A stretch of 64,000 nucleotides of DNA, taken from Chlamydiales bacterium STE3 (lineage in GTDB: Bacteria > Chlamydiota > Chlamydiia > Chlamydiales > Parachlamydiaceae). The DNA is taken from NCBI GenBank assembly GCA_011125455.1, contig VKHO01000018.1:1-64000 (forward strand). The letters are read 5' to 3'. The notes under the pieces were generated by a model. The model did no database searches, was not told the DNA's origin, and saw only the letters and a list, made by a program, of their open reading frames with translations. Positions within the stretch are counted from its first letter, which is position 1; each line of letters opens with the position of its first letter. Made by a program: the position numbers and the translations under genes. This document shows, one piece after another, positions 41,490 to 51,682 of this stretch.

Positions 41490-42818
41490 CTAGATGACAT
41501 AGGGAATCATTTTATAAGGAACAACTGAACAGTAGTTTTTCCAATCAAGGCCATATTTTCTTGCACAACGTCGGTCATCACGGAATGCTCTTTCTGTCAG
41601 TAAAATGGTTAAAAAAATGACGTAAAAATAGGGCATAAAGTTGCTGAATAATGCTGGGACACTCCAACAAAAAGCGGCGAGGATTTCAGGTAAATAGTGA
41701 AAATGGCGAGCAATACCCCACCAACCTGAAGCGAGCAAGAGGTTTTCCTTATCTTCTCCTGATTCAGTTGTATAGCGTGCTTTAATCAATAGAGGCTTCG
41801 CCCCCCAAACTTGGCACTCACCTGAAGATGACCTCACTTTTTGTCTCTGCCGGTCAGCAAAATAGTTGGAGAGAATACTGAATGTCCCAATGGCGAAAAT
41901 GGTAAGAGCAAGGGGCATTCCAAGATAGTTGGGATGATTGACAAGATAAAGTGTGGGAGAAGTGTAGATGCCAGGTACCCAAACTAAACAACCCCAGCAG
42001 ATATAGTATCCAGCTCGATCGTGCATGATATCCAAGGAGCGCAAGTAGCCTGTTTCCCAGAAGAAAAACTTTGTGATATAGATCAGTTGTAGAGCTACAG
42101 AAACAACCATAGAGTCGCTAAGGCCATATAGCTGGCTTTGTTTTGCTGCAAAAGAGAGGATAATCAACGGCCATCCCATCATGCCAAAACGGCAATTAGT
42201 AAACATTTTAATGTCCCAGCCCATCACACGAGGGTAGAGCTCTGTTCCCCAATAATAATCAAAAATAGGGTTTCCGGAAGTTCCCGCATCGGTTGAGGAG
42301 GGGGCAATTTTTCCTTTAAAATATAAAAAGAGACAGAACAGCAGACTAAAAAAGTTTAAGGCGCCAAGAAGGCCTCCAAAATTGTCGTAAATAATTGTAG
42401 GGGAAAACAATTGCAGAGGGTAGGCTCCCAAATAAAACAGGACTAGAGTAATAAAAAAACAGGTTACACCATTGGCTTTATAGACAGGTACATTGCCTTT
42501 AGGCGTAATAGGGCCATAAAAGGTTTTTCCCGGAATAGCTTTCATGAGAAATAATTGCAAAGCAGAAAATGCAGCAATCATTTGCCATGCTTCTTTTGTT
42601 CCAAAAAATAATGGTGCCCAGATTTCGTAGATGGTTTTAAACATTCCCTTCAAAGTAAATAAGAGCCATAGGTTTTCAAAGGAGCCTTGGAGATAAACAT
42701 TCGTAAACCAAAACAGGATCGCTGCAGGAGGGCAGGCTGTCATTAAAAAAAGAGGAATGATCGTTCTTAGTTTCGACTGCACCCTTTCTGAATGATACAT
42801 GGCTTGTAGGCTGCTCAT
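41490..42818 (-). CDS. 7-dehydrocholesterol reductase-like (ERG4/ERG24 family)
   Basis: A 442-aa polytopic membrane enzyme with the family signatures: ELYPRVMGWDIKMFTNCRFG, LLASGWWGIARHFHYLPEI, and the end block RAFRDDRRCARKYGLDWKNY followed by VPYKMIPYVI. It reduces the C7-8 double bond of sterols with NADPH. Bacteria do not usually make sterols; homologues are known in intracellular bacteria such as Coxiella and in amoebal chlamydiae, and host sterols are the likely substrate. Eukaryotic origin by transfer is probable. A terminator lies downstream; the next gene on the strand is an ATP-grasp protein. Confidence 0.93.
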   Translation of the reverse strand: MSSLQAMYHSERVQSKLRTIIPLFLMTACPPAAILFWFTNVYLQGSFENLWLLFTLKGMFKTIYEIWAPLFFGTKEAWQMIAAFSALQLFLMKAIPGKTFYGPITPKGNVPVYKANGVTCFFITLVLFYLGAYPLQLFSPTIIYDNFGGLLGALNFFSLLFCLFLYFKGKIAPSSTDAGTSGNPIFDYYWGTELYPRVMGWDIKMFTNCRFGMMGWPLIILSFAAKQSQLYGLSDSMVVSVALQLIYITKFFFWETGYLRSLDIMHDRAGYYICWGCLVWVPGIYTSPTLYLVNHPNYLGMPLALTIFAIGTFSILSNYFADRQRQKVRSSSGECQVWGAKPLLIKARYTTESGEDKENLLLASGWWGIARHFHYLPEILAAFCWSVPALFSNFMPYFYVIFLTILLTERAFRDDRRCARKYGLDWKNYCSVVPYKMIPYVI

Positions 42819-43154
42819 AAGCGTTTTTTCTCTAGGGTTGGTTAAAAAAATTCAAAATAATCAAATGCTATTAATTTAGTAAGAAAAAAATGTTTGTAAA
42901 CTGCATTGCTATCCTCTGCTTTTTAAAGCAAGAGGCGATGAATGGTGCTTGATGAGGTAGCAACGCTACTAGGCTCCAACGTTTTTTCTCTTCAACGCTG
43001 CTATGTTCCCCTGGTAAAATTCTTGCAAACCTGTAAGGTACTTTTATAAAAAAAGTGCGGCTTCTAAAACTTTATTTATGGCTAATTTTCATTCCTTAAA
43101 TCCCTCTGTTGAAGCCTCGAGTTTCGACAAGGAGTAGTCCCTTCTCCTCATCGA
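42819..43154. other. Intergenic region between ATP-grasp and DHCR7 genes
   Basis: 336 bases, no gene remnant recognised. It should contain the promoter of the DHCR7 gene. Confidence 0.4.
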
Positions 43155-44306
43155 TCATTTTCCATTCCATTCGTAGTCAAAAGTAAAGGCTGCGGGTATT
43201 GTAATATTGTATTTCTTACTTGTATTCCAAATTTCTTTGAAGATAAAGGGTGTAGCCAAAAAGGGAAGGGGGTCTTTTGTGGAATAAACTACGTCTTTAA
43301 TTGACAGGAGGTGTTTGAGGAAATTTTTCATAGTGTTGCTAGGAAAGGAACTTCTCTTCCAGCCATAAAGCAGCATGCCATGTAGAATTTGTTTTCTTGC
43401 TCCCTCTTTAGCTAGAATAAGTGAAGAATCCGTATTAAAAAAAGCTTTTTCAATGTGATCCTTTTCACTGAATAAATGAATGCCACTTGTCGCTCTCGGA
43501 TTGCATTCGATGGCAAAAAGCTTTCCCTCAGGTGTTTGAATAAAGTCAAAGGCAATTTGTCCAGTAAAGTTTATTTTGCCTATGAAATTTTCGATCCAAC
43601 TTAAAATTGCAGGATGATGAACAGATTCAAAAACGATGCAGGAATTTCCATCGATAGCATATTTGACTGGATAAGTAGCGTGAGCTCGAATTTTACCTTT
43701 TTGACAGATGCTATAAGTACAAAATTTCTCTCCTTCTATCCACTCTTGTGCAATCCAGGGATTGTGGGGTTCAATCTCTATAAAGGGAAGATCCTTTTTT
43801 GAGAGGACTTTTTTAAGGCTTAGAGAAGCTCTTGAATAGCATGCTTTTAAAGCATAAGATCCAGAAAACTCTATATTTTTTAAATCTTGATCGTCTTTAA
43901 CAAGGTAAGTTTTTGGTATTTCTATGCCGAGCTCTTCCAGTTTTTTTTGAAAAAGCCATTTGTTATGCAATTCGAGGAGAAGCTCGAAAGATGAACAGAA
44001 CACTTCACAAGTATTAGGAAAAAGATGTTTCCCTTTTGCCAAGATAAGAATTTCCTCGTAAACAGGGATGACAAGAGTAATTTTCTCTTCTTTAGCGATT
44101 TTTACAAGAGTTTCTAAAAATTCTTGAGAATGGAACCGCGGGCTTGGAATTAAAAAAGTTTTTTCGACAGATTTTGAGAATCGACTGGTATTGAGGGTGG
44201 TCGTATCTGCAACAAAGACCCGGTGCCCTGCGCTGTGTAAGAGGCGAGCTATTTCAAGAGTTACAGGAGATCGCGCAGCCGTTAGTAGAATATTGTGCAC
44301 AGGCAT
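43155..44306 (-). CDS. ATP-grasp domain protein
   Basis: From the start at 44306 (GAGGAA six bases upstream; a longer frame to 44357 has a weaker site) the protein has a pre-ATP-grasp Rossmann-like domain (NILLTAARSPVTLEIARLLH) and then an ATP-grasp fold. The ATP-binding lysine lies in ALKACYSRAS, with WIAQEWIEGEKFC as the hinge and AIECNPRATSGIHLF as the Mg-binding motif. Such enzymes join a carboxylate to an amine or thiol through an acyl-phosphate. The substrate cannot be read. Similar stand-alone proteins occur in other amoeba-associated bacteria. Confidence 0.85.
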   Translation of the reverse strand: MPVHNILLTAARSPVTLEIARLLHSAGHRVFVADTTTLNTSRFSKSVEKTFLIPSPRFHSQEFLETLVKIAKEEKITLVIPVYEEILILAKGKHLFPNTCEVFCSSFELLLELHNKWLFQKKLEELGIEIPKTYLVKDDQDLKNIEFSGSYALKACYSRASLSLKKVLSKKDLPFIEIEPHNPWIAQEWIEGEKFCTYSICQKGKIRAHATYPVKYAIDGNSCIVFESVHHPAILSWIENFIGKINFTGQIAFDFIQTPEGKLFAIECNPRATSGIHLFSEKDHIEKAFFNTDSSLILAKEGARKQILHGMLLYGWKRSSFPSNTMKNFLKHLLSIKDVVYSTKDPLPFLATPFIFKEIWNTSKKYNITIPAAFTFDYEWNGK

Positions 44307-44832
44307 AATTTCCTCTTCAGAGTTTATTAATCGAGCGAGTTTTTTTAGTTGTAACATAGCTTTTCGTGTACAAAGACTGCATGCACCAATGAGTTTTTGA
44401 TTGTCGCTGCAGAGAATTTATTAAAGATTAAACCTACCTATAGGCAGAGCATATATATTTTGCAACCAGAGAGATAAAAATAGCTATTTTTTATCTAGCA
44501 ATTATTTTAAGGAAGAGACAATTTTAACACTACTCGTGCACCCTAAATCCTAAAATAAATGGCATTAGTTGAGATGGTGCAGATATCGCTTAAGTCAAAG
44601 GGATTTTTCTAAATCGTGTAAAAAACTAAGCCGCTAATCATCCCAGGTGGGGTTGCAAAGCTACCTTTTATTTTTTAACGCTATTATTCAATTAACCAAA
44701 GAGGGATAACATTTTTTTGCAATGACATATAGAGCAAATTTTTAAAAACTGCTCTGCTTTGGTTTGCTTCTTCACTTGAATAAATTAATAAGAATAGGCA
44801 AAAAGATTAAAAAAGAGAGGGGGAGATGAAGC
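44307..44832. other. Divergent intergenic region before xfp
   Basis: 526 bases separate the ATP-grasp gene from the divergent xfp-glgP operon. No gene or strong structure is visible. Confidence 0.4.
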
Positions 44833-47223
44833 ATGGCTAAAGCAAAAAAAAGAAAGAAGGTGCTTTCAGAAAGCGAACTTCAGCGTATTGATGCTTACTG
44901 GCGTGCGGCCAACTACTTGTCAGTTGGGCAAATTTACCTTATGGACAACCCTCTTTTGCTTAAGCCCCTAACAATAAAAGATGTAAAGCCAAGGCTTCTT
45001 GGCCATTGGGGGACGACTCCTGGGCTAAATTTTATTTACGTTCATCTAAATCGCATTATCAAAGAATTCAATCTGGACATGATTTTTGTTATTGGTCCAG
45101 GTCATGGAGGTCCTGGAATTGTAGCAAATACTTACCTTGAAGGATCTTACAGTGAAGTGTATCCGAATATTTCCCAAGATATTGAAGGGATGAAAAGGCT
45201 TTTTAAGCAGTTTTCGTTCCCAGGAGGCATTCCAAGCCATGTCGCTCCGGAAATACCTGGCTCAATTCATGAAGGAGGGGAGCTTGGATACTCATTGTCG
45301 CATGCTTATGGAGCAGCCTTCGATAATCCTGATTTAATTGTAACTTGTATTGTAGGTGATGGAGAGGCAGAAACAGGCCCTCTTGCTGCTTCTTGGCATT
45401 CTAACAAGTTTTTAAATCCAGCAATCGATGGAGCCGTTTTACCGATCCTGCACTTAAATGGTTACAAAATTGCTAATCCCACCATCCTCGCGCGGATTAG
45501 CCAAGAAGAACTCGAAAATTTGTTTGTCGGTTATGGCTATAAGCCCTATTTTGTTGAAGGCCATGACCCCGACCTGATGCATGAATTGATGGCGGAGACA
45601 ATGGATATCGCTATCAAAGAGATTAAACAAATTCAAGAAAGAGCACGTAAACATGGTGAAATTGAACGTCCCTTTTGGCCCATGATTATTCTCAAAACTC
45701 CTAAAGGATGGACAGGGCCTAAAGAAGTGGATGGGAAAAAAACCGAAGATTCTTGGCGCTCTCACCAAGTGCCTCTTTCTGAACTTGCTACGAAGCCTGA
45801 TCACCTATTGATGCTAGAACAGTGGCTAAAAAGCTATCGACCAGAAGAATTATTTGATAAGCACGGGAAATTCCGAGCAGATCTCGCTCAACTGGCCCCC
45901 AAAGGCAAGCACCGTATGGGAGCTAATCCGCATGCTAACGGTGGGATATTACGCAAAGAATTAAAAATGCCAGATTTTCGAGAATATGCCATTGAGATTA
46001 AAAAACCCGGGACCGTTGAAGCGGAATCCACCCGGCTGATGGGGAAATTTTTACGCGATATCATGAAAAAAAATATGCATAACTTTAGGGTTATGGGGCC
46101 GGATGAAACGAGTTCTAATCGCTTAAATTACCTTTTTGAAGTCACCAAACGCACCTGGATGGGGGAGTATCTGCCTGAAGATCAAGAGGGAGGAGACTTA
46201 GCTCCTAATGGTCGAGTCATGGAAATATTAAGCGAACACACTTGCCTTGGTTGGCTTGAGGGATATGTTTTGACTGGCCGCCATGGGTTTTTCTCAACTT
46301 ATGAAGCTTTTGCTCATGTCATTGACTCAATGTTTAACCAGCATGCAAAATGGCTGCAAACAACAACGGAAAGTATTCCGTGGCGAGCTCCTATTGCTTC
46401 TATTAACATTTTACTTAGCTCTCATGTCTGGAGACAAGACCACAACGGCTTTTCTCATCAAGATCCAGGGTTTATCGATGTCGTTCTCAACAAAAAAGCA
46501 GATGTGGTGCGTGTCTATTTACCCCCTGATGCTAATACATTACTTTCTGTGACCAACCATTGTTTGCGTAGTTTAAATTACATCAATGTGATTGTCGCTG
46601 GAAAGCAGAATGCCTTGCAGTACTTGAGTATGGAAGATGCCATTAAACATTGTTCTGCAGGCATTGGTATTTGGGAATGGGCAAGCAATGATAAGGATGG
46701 TGATCCAGATGTTGTCATGGCCTGTGCTGGAGATATACCCACTTTAGAAACGCTAGCAGCAGTCGATATCTTAAGGCAAAACTTTCCAGATCTTAAGATC
46801 CGAGTTATCAATGTTATTGATTTAATGTCCTTGCAAACTCCCGAGATGCACCCGCACGGATTACCTCAAAAGGACTTTGACGATTTATTTACAACTGATA
46901 AGCCAATCATTTTTGCCTATCATGGCTATCCTTGGTTGATTCATCGTTTGACTTACCGAAGGCTAAATCACAACAATATCCACGTTAGAGGTTATAAAGA
47001 AGAAGGGACAACCACAACACCATTTGACATGGTGGTAGTGAACGAAATGGATCGATTCCATTTAGTAGGAGACGTTATTGATCGAGTGCCTAAGCTTGGC
47101 TATCATGCTGCTTATACAAAACAAAAGATGCGCGATTATCTTATCGAACATAAAGAATACATCTGTGAACACGGTGAGGATATGCCGATGATTCGTGATT
47201 GGAAGTGGCCCTACAATAAATGA
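44833..47223 (+). CDS. xfp: Xylulose-5-phosphate/fructose-6-phosphate phosphoketolase
   Basis: Thiamine-diphosphate enzyme of normal length (796 aa) that splits xylulose 5-phosphate (and often fructose 6-phosphate) with phosphate to acetyl-phosphate plus glyceraldehyde 3-phosphate (or erythrose 4-phosphate). Family signatures [18 protein letters not shown] and [11 protein letters not shown] (ThDP binding) are intact, as are [10 protein letters not shown] and [16 protein letters not shown] precedes the ATG. It is followed after 14 bases by glycogen phosphorylase in the same operon, pairing glucose release with a short route to acetyl-phosphate. Confidence 0.97.
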   Translation: MAKAKKRKKVLSESELQRIDAYWRAANYLSVGQIYLMDNPLLLKPLTIKDVKPRLLGHWGTTPGLNFIYVHLNRIIKEFNLDMIFVIGPGHGGPGIVANTYLEGSYSEVYPNISQDIEGMKRLFKQFSFPGGIPSHVAPEIPGSIHEGGELGYSLSHAYGAAFDNPDLIVTCIVGDGEAETGPLAASWHSNKFLNPAIDGAVLPILHLNGYKIANPTILARISQEELENLFVGYGYKPYFVEGHDPDLMHELMAETMDIAIKEIKQIQERARKHGEIERPFWPMIILKTPKGWTGPKEVDGKKTEDSWRSHQVPLSELATKPDHLLMLEQWLKSYRPEELFDKHGKFRADLAQLAPKGKHRMGANPHANGGILRKELKMPDFREYAIEIKKPGTVEAESTRLMGKFLRDIMKKNMHNFRVMGPDETSSNRLNYLFEVTKRTWMGEYLPEDQEGGDLAPNGRVMEILSEHTCLGWLEGYVLTGRHGFFSTYEAFAHVIDSMFNQHAKWLQTTTESIPWRAPIASINILLSSHVWRQDHNGFSHQDPGFIDVVLNKKADVVRVYLPPDANTLLSVTNHCLRSLNYINVIVAGKQNALQYLSMEDAIKHCSAGIGIWEWASNDKDGDPDVVMACAGDIPTLETLAAVDILRQNFPDLKIRVINVIDLMSLQTPEMHPHGLPQKDFDDLFTTDKPIIFAYHGYPWLIHRLTYRRLNHNNIHVRGYKEEGTTTTPFDMVVVNEMDRFHLVGDVIDRVPKLGYHAAYTKQKMRDYLIEHKEYICEHGEDMPMIRDWKWPYNK

Positions 47224-47237
47224 TGCAGTAGGAAAAT

Positions 47238-49754
47238 ATGGAAGAAAAATTGAACGCTGATGAAGTGCATACAGGGTCAAGTGTCGCCTCACTAAAGCAA
47301 TCTTTTGTGGATGACCTTTTTTACCTTCAAGGGCGGCACCCTCGATTAGCTTCTTGCAACGATTGTTACATGGCCATGTCGTATGCGGTGAGGGATCGCT
47401 TACTTTATCGCAGCCTCCATACGTTGGATGCTCTTTTAAGTAAGGATAATGAGGCCAAACTAGTTTGTTATTTTTCAGCAGAATATCTTATCGGGCCACA
47501 GCTGAAAAAGAATCTTGTTAATTTAGAAATGCTTCCAGCAGCTGAAGAGGCAGTCGAAAGCTTTCATCTTAAAATCAAATCTCTATTTGAAATTGAACGA
47601 GAGCCTGGCCTTGGCAATGGGGGGCTTGGTCGTCTTGCTGCCTGTTATATCGACTCCTTAGCAAGTTTGGAAATCCCCGCTCTTGGATATGGCATTCGCT
47701 ATGAATTCGGCATGTTTAACCAGGAAATTATCGATGGCTGGCAAGTCGAAAAGACCGATAAGTGGTTAAGTCTCGGCTATCCATGGGAAGTCTTAAGGTC
47801 AGAAATTAGTGCTGTTGTTAAATTAGGTGGAAATACTGAAGGCTATTACGATAACACAGGTCAATACCATGTGAAATGGAATCCTGCTCGCGTGGTCAAA
47901 GGCATTGCCTATGATACACAAGTAGTTGGATACGGGGGATGTACATGTAATACATTAAGGCTATGGAAGGCAGAAGCAATTGAATCGTTTGATTTTGCCG
48001 CTTTTAATGTAGGTGATTATTACCGCTCGGTCGAGCAAAAAATGTTTTCAGAGAATATCACTAAGGTTCTGTATCCAAACGATGAGCCTTTGCAAGGAAA
48101 GCAGCTGCGTTTGGAGCAGCAGTATTTTCTTGTTTCTTGTTCTTTGCAAGATATGATTCGCATTTGCCTCTTAAAAGGAGAAAACCTTTCTGAATTCCAC
48201 AAATTGTTTGCTGCTCAGCTTAATGACACGCATCCTTCTTTGGCGATTCCTGAATTAATGCGTCTCTTTGTCGACGAATACTATATGCAATGGGATGAAG
48301 CATGGAAGATAACCACACAAACCTTTGCCTATACGAACCACACCCTTTTACCGGAGGCACTAGAAAAATGGCCTCTTAAGCTTTTTCAAAAGGTTCTTCC
48401 CAGACATTTGGAAATTATTTTAGAAATAAATCGACGTTTTTTAGATGAGGTAAGGCTCCACTATCCGGATGACATTGTCAAACTTAGACGCATGTCATTA
48501 ATCGATGAGGAAGGAGAGCGTTATGTGCGGATGGCCAACCTAGCTTGCGTTGGATCTCATACTGTCAATGGCGTCGCTCCTTTACATACAGATTTATTAA
48601 AAAAAGAGGTGATGCCAGATTTTGTTGATTTGTGGCCCGCTAAATTTATCAATATTACTAATGGCGTCTCTCATCGACGCTTCTTACTTACTGCAAACCA
48701 CAAGTTAGCAGATTTGATCAGCAAGCGCATTGGCACAGGCTGGATTAACATGCCAGAGCAATTAAGGAGGCTAGAGGCCTTTGAGGATGATGAGGATTTT
48801 CAGAATCAATGGCGCCAGATCAAATTTGAAAATAAAGAATCTTTAGCTCATCTTATGCAAGAGCGAACAGGCATCGTTGTTAAACCAGATACCCTATTTG
48901 ATGTTCAGGTTAAAAGAATTCACGAATATAAAAGACAGCACCTGAATGTTTTATATATTATTACTTTATACAATCGGCTACTTAAAAATCCGGAACTTAA
49001 GATGGTTCCAAGAACGTTTATCTTTGGGGGTAAAGCAGCCCCGGGGTACTTTTTCGCAAAGCTGATTATTAAACTGATCAATTCCGTTGCTGAAATTATT
49101 AATAGCGATGTACGTGTAAAAGACAGCATCAAAGTAGTTTTTTTTCCCAATTATAATGTGAAAAATGCTCAAGAAATTTTCCCTGCTGCAGAATTATCAG
49201 AACAAATTTCATTGGCAGGAATGGAGGCTTCCGGTACTGGAAACATGAAGTTGGCTTTAAACGGAGCATTAACTATTGGCACGCTCGATGGTGCTAACAT
49301 TCAAATTCGGGAAGAGGTGGGGGAGGATAACTTTTTTCTTTTTGGTCTAACCGCGCAAGAAGCAATTTCAATCAAGAAAAACACTTATTCACCGAGTGAA
49401 TATTTCAGGAGCAATCAGGCATTAAGAGAAGCCGTTGAGATGATTAGAACAGGCTATTTCTCCAAAGGAGATTTGCAATTGTTCAAGCCTTTGACAGACT
49501 CCTTGTTAAATTACGACCCCTATATGCTTTTTGCAGATTACCAATCCTATGTTGATGCTCAGGATAGAGTTTCAGAAGCCTATTTAGATCAAAAACGCTG
49601 GACTAAAATGTCTATTCATAATGCTGCTAATATGGGAAAATTTTCTTCAGATCGTGCTATCCGTGAGTACAATGCAAAAATTTGGCATTCCCAGCCAATA
49701 AAATTAGAGAGTAATAACTTACTAGAGCAATTTACTTTTAAAAATACTTGCTAA
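47238..49754 (+). CDS. glgP: Glycogen/alpha-glucan phosphorylase
   Basis: The 838-aa PLP enzyme releases glucose 1-phosphate from glycogen. Intact marks: EREPGLGNGGLGRLAACYID, TNHTLLPEALEKWP, ITNGVSHRRF, KRIHEYKRQ and the PLP-lysine signature EASGTGNMKLALNGALTIG. GGAAAAT lies just before the ATG, 14 bases after the xfp stop. Chlamydiae as a phylum keep glycogen metabolism; linkage with phosphoketolase suggests that glycogen glucose is channelled through the pentose-phosphate reactions to acetyl-phosphate. Confidence 0.97.
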   Translation: MEEKLNADEVHTGSSVASLKQSFVDDLFYLQGRHPRLASCNDCYMAMSYAVRDRLLYRSLHTLDALLSKDNEAKLVCYFSAEYLIGPQLKKNLVNLEMLPAAEEAVESFHLKIKSLFEIEREPGLGNGGLGRLAACYIDSLASLEIPALGYGIRYEFGMFNQEIIDGWQVEKTDKWLSLGYPWEVLRSEISAVVKLGGNTEGYYDNTGQYHVKWNPARVVKGIAYDTQVVGYGGCTCNTLRLWKAEAIESFDFAAFNVGDYYRSVEQKMFSENITKVLYPNDEPLQGKQLRLEQQYFLVSCSLQDMIRICLLKGENLSEFHKLFAAQLNDTHPSLAIPELMRLFVDEYYMQWDEAWKITTQTFAYTNHTLLPEALEKWPLKLFQKVLPRHLEIILEINRRFLDEVRLHYPDDIVKLRRMSLIDEEGERYVRMANLACVGSHTVNGVAPLHTDLLKKEVMPDFVDLWPAKFINITNGVSHRRFLLTANHKLADLISKRIGTGWINMPEQLRRLEAFEDDEDFQNQWRQIKFENKESLAHLMQERTGIVVKPDTLFDVQVKRIHEYKRQHLNVLYIITLYNRLLKNPELKMVPRTFIFGGKAAPGYFFAKLIIKLINSVAEIINSDVRVKDSIKVVFFPNYNVKNAQEIFPAAELSEQISLAGMEASGTGNMKLALNGALTIGTLDGANIQIREEVGEDNFFLFGLTAQEAISIKKNTYSPSEYFRSNQALREAVEMIRTGYFSKGDLQLFKPLTDSLLNYDPYMLFADYQSYVDAQDRVSEAYLDQKRWTKMSIHNAANMGKFSSDRAIREYNAKIWHSQPIKLESNNLLEQFTFKNTC

Positions 49755-49871
49755 GATCCAAACTGTTGGCCAAAACTTGCCTCAAGTTACTTAGGCTTGC
49801 CTAATATTAGCAAATGGGGGTTTAAGGATCTATTTAGATGGGTTGTCTATAAATAATTGGGAAATGATTGT

Positions 49872-50471
49872 ATGGTTCAATTTTCATGGGTAATCTTTAT
49901 TATATAGCTTATTAGTTCTTTTATGATGGTAGGGATTGCATGGCTGGTACAGGTCATTAACTATCCTATGTTTAAAAGAATCCCTGTCGAGTTTTTTAGA
50001 GATTACCATCAATTTCACTTAAAGAAAGCTCAATTGTTGATAGCGCCTTTGATGCTTATAGAAATGGTGTCAGCGGCAATGTTGCTCATTTGGCCGATTA
50101 TTCAAGTTCCCTATTCCTTGTATGCCGTGAATTATATTAGACCTCTTGCATAACTTTATTTGCTTGCTAAAATTACCCTTTTTGGCACTTTTATCGTTAA
50201 ATTTTTCAACCATATGCATTCATATGCTCTTAAAATTTTCCGATAAATTCACTCAAAAATGATTAATTTTTTCAAGCAAAGCATGTTATGCAAAAGGTCT
50301 ATTTTGATCCTGTTGATTTGGCTTGAGACATTTATAATGCAAGTCCCTCTTCATTATCGTTTAAAACAATGTCATTCTTTAGAGAATATCGATCGTTTGA
50401 TTCGCTTTAGTTGGCTGAGGACTTTGACATGGACCCTACACGGTATTGTTCTTATCCTCATACTCTATTAG
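49872..50471 (+). pseudogene. Small membrane protein split by mobile element copy B and a nonsense codon
   Basis: The N-terminal half (MVQFSWVIFII, TAG at 49905-49907, LISSFMMVGIAWLVQVINYP ... PYSLYAVNYI) runs into the element at 50138. The C-terminal half (ILILLIWLETFIMQVP ... LRTLTWTLHGIVLILILY) resumes after it. Deleting the element with one TA joins NYI-ILILLIWLE in frame. The ancestral protein was ~145 aa with three or four membrane helices, resembling conserved integral membrane proteins of unknown function. An ATG at 49923 could still give a 76-aa truncated product. Confidence 0.88.
50138..50301 (+). mobile_element. TA-flanked miniature inverted-repeat element, copy B
   Basis: 160 bp (50140-50299) between TA duplications, left end GACCTCTTGCATAACTT, right end AGTT-type mirror ATGTTATGCAAAAGGTC. 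It sits inside a former membrane-protein gene in the same orientation as copies A and C. The restored reading frame after removal proves its exact ends and the TA target duplication. Confidence 0.93.
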
Positions 50472-50499
50472 AGTAGGCCTCTTAATTTGTAATGACGTC

Positions 50500-51540
50500 T
50501 TAGCTCGTCGACTCACTTTTTTCTGATTGAAGATAAATTTTTCCGAAACGTTTGACAATGGATTGGGCAGCTTCAATAGAATGAATGCCTTGCACGCTTT
50601 TGCCAGCTTGCCAGTAACCCTTTGAAGATAAGCCTTCTAAAGAAGCTTTTTTAAATTTGCGAATGGAGCGTAGTCCATACCACAATCTGATAAGGTGCTT
50701 TGTCCAGCGTTTTTTTAGAAGAAATCGAGCAAGAGGCCCCGCTTTTGTTCCTGTCGCCTGTACAAAGGGTGTATTGATTACGGAAAGAGGGATCCCTGTG
50801 ACTTTTTCTGTTAGTACAATATCCGTTTCATGAGCCTTTAAAATGGCTTGTTTATAAGAGTCTTTTTCACTGCATTCGAGAGTAGCAATAAAGCGCGTAC
50901 CCATTTGAACTCCAGAATAGCCGATCCTTTTAGCATTAAGAATATCTTGTTCATTGCCGATACCACCTGCACATATTAAGGGCACATCTAATTCTGAAAG
51001 TTCGCAAAAGAGCTCCTCAGATGATTTTGTTCCGGCGTGCCCTCCAGCGCGATTGTTCACGCAAACTAGCCCATCTACTGACTTATCTAGGGCTTTAAGT
51101 GCCCACCTTTTATCTGTTACATCATGGTAGACAAATCCTTTATTGGCTTTGACTCTTTTTACTACCCAATCTGGGTTACCTAGCGCTGTGATAAAAAAAT
51201 GGCACCCTTCTTCTAAGCCAATTTCTACCCATTCTTTGGCTTTTTTTTCATAAAAGGGTGAGGATTGTTCGACGATTACATTAATGCCAAAAGGTTTTTT
51301 CGTGAGGGATTTAATGAATTTTAAACCTTCGCGAAAAGAGTAACCGTGAACGTAGGTAAGCGACAAGGGTTGCACAATCCCTAAACCACCAGCTTCACTG
51401 ACTGCTGCAATCAGCTCTGGGTTACTACAGGGATACATTGCGCCGCAAATAATGGGATAAGTGATCTTCGCTTGTTCAAGAAAAATGGAAGAGGGATGGC
51501 TTTTAATGACTTTATCCATGAAGCAGATCATCACTTTCAT
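50500..51540 (-). CDS. Nitronate monooxygenase family protein
   Basis: A 346-aa FMN TIM-barrel protein: PIICGAMYPCSNPELIAAVS, GGLGIVQP, KPFGINVIVE, the NRAGGHAGTKS loop with the likely catalytic His, CAGGIGNEQD and GVQMGTRFIAT. Members oxidise propionate 3-nitronate or related nitronates; some are trans-2-enoyl-ACP reductases (FabK-like), so substrate is uncertain. The start may be 51540 or a few codons later; no clear Shine-Dalgarno. It lies downstream of the Inc-like gene on the same strand, separated by a hairpin. Confidence 0.88.
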   Translation of the reverse strand: MKVMICFMDKVIKSHPSSIFLEQAKITYPIICGAMYPCSNPELIAAVSEAGGLGIVQPLSLTYVHGYSFREGLKFIKSLTKKPFGINVIVEQSSPFYEKKAKEWVEIGLEEGCHFFITALGNPDWVVKRVKANKGFVYHDVTDKRWALKALDKSVDGLVCVNNRAGGHAGTKSSEELFCELSELDVPLICAGGIGNEQDILNAKRIGYSGVQMGTRFIATLECSEKDSYKQAILKAHETDIVLTEKVTGIPLSVINTPFVQATGTKAGPLARFLLKKRWTKHLIRLWYGLRSIRKFKKASLEGLSSKGYWQAGKSVQGIHSIEAAQSIVKRFGKIYLQSEKSESTS

Positions 51541-51599
51541 TTAGATGATTTGTCAAGGAATTTGCAATAAAAAGAGGGGAGGTTTTTAATGGTTTTGGG

Positions 51600-51621
51600 T
51601 GCCAGCAGATCTCCGCTGGCA
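51600..51621 (-). terminator. Short GC-rich hairpin after the Inc-like gene
   Basis: TGCCAGC/GCTGGCA (7 bp) around an 8-base loop that can itself pair GA/TC. It lies ~60 bases past the stop of the minus-strand Inc-like gene. No good U-tract follows. Confidence 0.4.
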
Positions 51622-51682
51622 ACATCCTAACTTATTTTTGAAGAGTTAGTGGGATCTGCACAATTTAAGGTTTTCACTAACT

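Noticed and set aside
4539-50471. Stop-codon reassignment or programmed readthrough as explanation for the internal stops
   Set aside because: Both TAA and TAG occur inside the damaged genes, and intact genes in the window end normally with all three stops. Several damaged genes also have frameshifts, truncations or substituted active-site residues, so decay is simpler.
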